Source: Bifidobacterium breve
Lineage (GTDB): Bacteria > Actinomycetota > Acidimicrobiia > IMCC26256 > PALSA-555
Direction: 5' to 3'
Assembly: GCA_945889545.1 (NCBI GenBank)
Contig: CAMDCC010000107.1
Span: 1 to 8,868, forward strand
Length of the DNA stretch: 8,868 nucleotides
Shown here: positions 6,210 through 8,868 of the stretch, piece by piece
How positions within the stretch are numbered: position 1 is the stretch's first letter
Layout: each line of letters starts with the position of its first letter
Translations under genes and position numbers: made by a program
Notes under the pieces: generated by a model
Told to the model about the DNA's origin: nothing
Seen by the model: only the letters and a program-made list of their open reading frames with translations
The model's database searches: none

Positions 6210-6263
6210 CTAGAGATCCAGCGTTGCGCGGGACGGCTCGGCCACGATCAGACCCTCGCTCAT
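6210..6263 (-). CDS. Possible 17-codon ORF bridging the FAD reductase and MFS genes
   Basis: ATG at 6263 overlaps the FAD reductase TGA in an ATGA, reads MSEGLIVAEPSRATLDL and stops at TAG 6212-6210, 9 bases before the MFS ATG. Thirteen of 16 sense codons after the start end in G or C, like the neighbours. It would continue the chain of overlapping stops and starts and could carry ribosomes to the MFS start. It has no recognisable domain. It may equally be chance in a GC-rich gap or the remnant N-terminus of a lost gene. Confidence 0.3.
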   Translation of the reverse strand: MSEGLIVAEPSRATLDL

Positions 6264-7468
6264 ACAGCCTTCTCCGCGAACTCGAGTGCTTCGGCAAACG
6301 TCGCCCGCTCGCTGACCATGCGCCGATACTGCATCAGCACGCGTGGGCGACCGAAACCCACCGCCCCGACCAAGCGCCCCCCGCGTCCCATCGCGGCCAC
6401 GAACCGGAGTTCCTCGGTAGAGCCGTCGACGATCTCGACGGTGTCGTCGCCCTGCACGTGTCCGGCCACCTGAATCTTGAGGTCGTACTGGTCCGACCAC
6501 ACGAATGGCACCGGCGCAAACGGCACCGGCGCCTCTTCATCCACTAGGAGGCGCTGGGCCGCGGCGATGCCCTGCTCCGCAGCGTTCGTCCAGTGCTCGA
6601 GCCGCATCGACGCGCCGTCGAACAACGGGTTCGGCCACCGGCATACGTCGCCTGCGGCCACAATGCCCGGTGCGGCGAGGAGGGTCTCGTCGCAGACGAC
6701 GCCGTTGTCGAGCGTGAGCCCCGAACCCTCCAGCCAATCGGTTGCAGGCTCCACCCCGACACCGACCACGACGACATCGGCGTCGACGGTCGACCCATCG
6801 TCGAGCCGCACGCGCTCGACGCGCTCGACGCCGTCGAAGCCGGCCACACCCACACCGGTGCGAAGGTCGACGCCGTGGGCGCGATGCAAGCGGGCCAACA
6901 CATCGCCGAGTACAGGGCCGAGTCCCCTCACCATCGGCGTCGGCAACATCTCGAGCACCGTCACGTCGAGATGACGGCCGCGACACGTTGCCGCAACTTC
7001 GGCTCCGATGAACCCGGCACCCACAACCACCACCCGCGCTCCCCGATCGAGATCGGCTCGGATCGCCATGCAGTCGTCGAGCGTGCGCAACACATGGATG
7101 CCAGCCAATGCGGGAGTGCTCGGCAGGACGCGTGGACGAGCACCGGTGGCGATCACGCACCCCGTGAACTCAATCTGTTCGCCGTCGTCGAGCGTCAGGG
7201 TTCGATCAGCGACCTCGAGCTGCACCGCTCGACGCCCGAGGCGCCAGTCGATCGCAAGGTCGTCGTAGGGCTGCTTGCGCAACGCCGTGTCTTCCGGTTG
7301 CGCCTCGCCGGCAAGCACGGCCTTCGACAGCGGCGGCCGGTCGTAGGGCAGGTGCGTCTCGGCACCTACCATCACGAGCCGCCCCTCGACACCAAGCCGG
7401 CGCAGCTCCTCGGCTGCGCGTAACCCGGCGAGGGACGCACCGACGACGACGAACGTTGGAGCCGGCAT
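6260..7468 (-). CDS. FAD-dependent NAD(P)H reductase of the ferredoxin/rubredoxin-reductase type
   Basis: This is predicted to pass electrons from NAD(P)H via FAD to a small iron-sulfur protein, as in BphA4, ThcD and rubredoxin reductases. Domains in order are an FAD Rossmann fold (VVVGASLAGLRAAEELR, 7-23), the LPYDRPPLSK signature (40-49), CVIATGARPR (104-113), an NAD Rossmann fold (VVVVGAGFIGAEVAA, 146-160), the FAD-closing GIVAAGDVCRWPN (268-280) and a C-terminal reductase domain (PFVWSDQYDLKIQVAGH, 321-337). Length 402 is typical. No redox-active CxxC is present, which separates it from disulfide reductases. No ferredoxin, rubredoxin or oxygenase gene lies in the window, so the partner must be elsewhere. 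It is the first gene of the minus-strand operon and is divergent from the enoyl-CoA hydratase gene. Confidence 0.9.
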   Translation of the reverse strand: MPAPTFVVVGASLAGLRAAEELRRLGVEGRLVMVGAETHLPYDRPPLSKAVLAGEAQPEDTALRKQPYDDLAIDWRLGRRAVQLEVADRTLTLDDGEQIEFTGCVIATGARPRVLPSTPALAGIHVLRTLDDCMAIRADLDRGARVVVVGAGFIGAEVAATCRGRHLDVTVLEMLPTPMVRGLGPVLGDVLARLHRAHGVDLRTGVGVAGFDGVERVERVRLDDGSTVDADVVVVGVGVEPATDWLEGSGLTLDNGVVCDETLLAAPGIVAAGDVCRWPNPLFDGASMRLEHWTNAAEQGIAAAQRLLVDEEAPVPFAPVPFVWSDQYDLKIQVAGHVQGDDTVEIVDGSTEELRFVAAMGRGGRLVGAVGFGRPRVLMQYRRMVSERATFAEALEFAEKAV

Positions 7469-7536
7469 GACCGGGCGACCCTACCCGTGCCATCCTTCGG
7501 TCCCGAGTCCGAAAAGCCAATGAGAGGTGTTACGCG
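7469..7536. promoter_or_regulatory. Divergent intergenic region, presumed promoters for both flanking operons
   Basis: This 68-base gap separates the minus-strand operon start (7468) from the plus-strand enoyl-CoA hydratase start (7537), so both promoters must lie here or inside the flanking genes. I see no convincing -10/-35 pair. On the minus strand, TAGGGT lies close upstream of the ATG but lacks a well-spaced partner. A short inverted repeat (TTCGG ... CCGAA around an 8-nt spacer, about 7494-7513) could be an operator but is too weak to assert. Confidence 0.4.
7522..7527 (+). promoter_or_regulatory. Shine-Dalgarno GAGAGG for the enoyl-CoA hydratase
   Basis: GAGAGG ends 9 bases before the GTG at 7537. 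This supports that GTG as the start, since no in-frame ATG lies nearby. Confidence 0.65.
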
Positions 7537-8361
7537 GTGAGTGAGGAGCAGGAGCTGCTGGCCAAGGTCGAGAACCAGGTGCTCTGGTTGACCATCAATC
7601 GCCCCGACTCGGGGAATGCGATCACCCCCGACGTCCGGAACCGGATCATCGACCACCTCGGCGAAGCGAGTGGATCACTCGATGTGCGCTCGGTCGTGAT
7701 CACGGCAAGTGGCGAGAAGCACTTCTGCACGGGCGCCGACCTGCGGGCCGGGGCCGCGGCCGCGCCACCACCGCGACCCGAGGGCGTGCCCGAGCGGGCG
7801 GCCGGCGATGCGGCGCGCATGATCCGCACGGGTATCCAGCGGCTGATCGGCGGGATCCTCGATTGCGAGAAGCCGGTCATCGCCGCGGTCAACGGCACTG
7901 CCGCCGGCGGTGGCGCGCAGATCGTCATGGCGTGCGACCTCGCCGTAGCGGCCGACAACGCTCGGCTGATTCAGGTGTTCGTGCGGCGCGGCCTCATCCC
8001 CGACGGCGGCGGCGCGTACCTGTTGCCGCGCGTGGTCGGCATGAAGAAGGCGAAGGAGCTCGTGTTCTTCGGCGACGACTTGAACGCTGACGAGGCCGAG
8101 CGCCTCGGGCTGTACAACTTGGTCGTACCGAACGCAGAGCTCGAGGCGACAGCTCGCGAGTGGGCCGAACGACTCGCAACCGGACCGACGAGGACGATTG
8201 GGTTCGCCAAGCGCCTGCTGAACCGGTCGCTCGACGCCGACCGCGCCACGTTGTTTGAAGAAGAGGCGCTCTTGGTCGAGCTGGTCACGGGTACCGAGGA
8301 CTGCAGCGAGGGCCGGGCCAGCTTCATCGAGCGCCGCCCCTCCGAGTTCAAAGGCTGGTGA
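7537..8361 (+). CDS. Enoyl-CoA hydratase/isomerase (crotonase superfamily)
   Basis: This acts on acyl-CoA in beta-oxidation-type chemistry. Crotonase oxyanion-hole regions are HFCTGADLR (62-70) and NGTAAGGGAQIVMACDLAVA (119-138), followed by GLIPDGGGAYLLPRVVG (152-168). The residue normally Glu in the GGGxE position of hydratases (E144 in rat crotonase) is Gln128. The second hydratase Glu (E164 in rat) is also not obvious, while Asp156 in the IPDGGG loop matches the acidic residue of PaaG-like isomerases. A double-bond isomerase or other crotonase chemistry is therefore as likely as simple hydration. Length 274 is normal, and the C-terminus EGRASFIERRPSEFKGW is typical of actinobacterial members. 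The GTG start has a good Shine-Dalgarno sequence. It is followed 10 bases later by an Ltp2-like gene, suggesting a CoA-ester or steroid side-chain degradation operon. Confidence 0.9.
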   Translation: MSEEQELLAKVENQVLWLTINRPDSGNAITPDVRNRIIDHLGEASGSLDVRSVVITASGEKHFCTGADLRAGAAAAPPPRPEGVPERAAGDAARMIRTGIQRLIGGILDCEKPVIAAVNGTAAGGGAQIVMACDLAVAADNARLIQVFVRRGLIPDGGGAYLLPRVVGMKKAKELVFFGDDLNADEAERLGLYNLVVPNAELEATAREWAERLATGPTRTIGFAKRLLNRSLDADRATLFEEEALLVELVTGTEDCSEGRASFIERRPSEFKGW

Positions 8362-8371
8362 ATACCTCACG

Positions 8372-8868
8372 ATGAGCGGAATCAAAGATCGCGTTGCGAT
8401 CGTCGGGATCGGGCAGACGGCGTTCGGGAAGGGGCTCGAGGACACCGAGCTCTCGCTCGCGTGCCAGGCGATCTCGATGGCGCTCGACGACTGCGGGATT
8501 GCGCCGTCGGAAGTCGACGGCACCGCCTCGTTCACGATGGAGCTGAACCGCGAGGTCGACATCGCCCGCAACGTCGGGTTCGGCGACGTCACGTTCTTCT
8601 CACAGGTCGGATACGGCGGCGGCGCAGGATGCGGCACGATCCTGCACGCGGCGATGGCCGTGGCGACCGGCCAGTGCAACGTGGCGGTGGCCTGGCGGGC
8701 CCGGAAGCGCGCCTCCAAGGCCAGCCGTCCCTGGGCGCAGACTCCCCAGCGCATCGATGACCACTGGCAGTGGAGCCGTCCATTCGGCCTCGGACGCCCG
8801 GTCGACGAAGTGGCCATGCTCATGCGGCGCTATATGCACGAGTACGGCGGCACGCGCGATCACCTCGC
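8372..8868 (+). CDS. Ltp2/SCP-x-like thiolase-fold lipid-transfer protein (thiolase or retro-aldolase), 3' truncated
   Basis: The frame is open from ATG 8372 to the right edge (165 codons and two further bases). The N-terminus DRVAIVGIGQTAFGK (6-20), then ALDDCGIAPSEVDG (37-50), SFTMELNREVDIARNVG (53-69), FFSQVGYGGGAGCGT (75-89) and HAAMAVATGQCNVAVAWRA (92-110) match the thiolase-like lipid-transfer proteins known as SCP-x or Ltp2. Cys87 is a conserved-position Cys in this family. In actinobacteria Ltp2 works with a DUF35/MaoC partner (ChsH2) to cleave the steroid side chain by retro-aldol reaction, while other members are true thiolases. The residues that would decide between the two lie beyond the window. 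A DUF35 protein gene just downstream would support the aldolase role. No strong Shine-Dalgarno sequence is seen, so coupling to the hydratase is likely. Confidence 0.86.
   Translation, partial: MSGIKDRVAIVGIGQTAFGKGLEDTELSLACQAISMALDDCGIAPSEVDGTASFTMELNREVDIARNVGFGDVTFFSQVGYGGGAGCGTILHAAMAVATGQCNVAVAWRARKRASKASRPWAQTPQRIDDHWQWSRPFGLGRPVDEVAMLMRRYMHEYGGTRDHL

Noticed and set aside
6260..7468. Thioredoxin/dihydrolipoamide-type disulfide reductase
   Set aside because: No redox-active CxxC or CxxxxC is present, and the C-terminal domain and LPYDRPPLSK signature fit the ferredoxin/rubredoxin reductase group.
7675..8823. 382-codon minus-strand open frame
   Set aside because: It is antisense to the crotonase and the Ltp2-like gene, which carry diagnostic motifs and a good ribosome site. 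It reads as a shadow.

Overview
The window is about 8.9 kb of GC-rich, densely coding bacterial DNA. It most resembles a high-GC actinobacterium, perhaps an uncultured Acidimicrobiia-type lineage. The reasons are the strong G/C third-position bias, a PimB-type mannosyltransferase, an F420-type luciferase-like oxidoreductase, and an actinobacterial pairing of enoyl-CoA hydratase with an Ltp2-like thiolase. This placement comes from protein families; there is no rRNA or tRNA in the window to confirm it.

Layout. (1) The left edge carries the 3' part of a plus-strand PaaI-type thioesterase. (2) At 600-727 lies a convergent intergenic region with a C-rich tandem repeat (G-quadruplex-forming on the minus strand) followed by a 47-nt palindrome, probably a bidirectional terminator. 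(3) From 7468 down to 728 runs a minus-strand train of seven clear genes plus one possible 17-codon ORF. In transcription order these are a ferredoxin/rubredoxin-reductase-like FAD protein, the mini-ORF, an MFS transporter, a PimB-like GT4 mannosyltransferase, an unknown 4-TM membrane protein, an SRPBCC protein with an EP-repeat linker, a ROK-family sugar kinase and an LLM-class oxidoreductase. Four junctions are 4-base ATGA/GTGA overlaps and one has a 1-base gap, so this looks like a single operon. (4) At 7469-7536 is a divergent intergenic region. (5) On the plus strand follow a crotonase-family enoyl-CoA hydratase/isomerase and, 10 bases later, the 5' part of an Ltp2-like (SCP-x) thiolase/aldolase that runs off the right edge.

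How the genes may work together. PimB' adds the second mannose to phosphatidylinositol mannosides in mycobacteria. As I recall, in Mycobacterium tuberculosis it also sits near an SRPBCC gene, so the middle of the operon is best read as an envelope-glycolipid and lipid-handling locus. The sugar kinase could feed activated sugar, the MFS and 4-TM proteins supply membrane steps, and the two redox enzymes are less clearly linked. The right-hand plus-strand pair belongs to acyl-CoA or steroid side-chain beta-oxidation, and the left-hand thioesterase also fits CoA-ester metabolism. I see no phage, transposon, CRISPR, defence or RNA gene. The least ordinary features are small scale: in-frame tandem expansions in two adjacent operon genes, the repeat and palindrome at the convergent junction, the overlapping mini-ORF and an altered zinc motif in the kinase.
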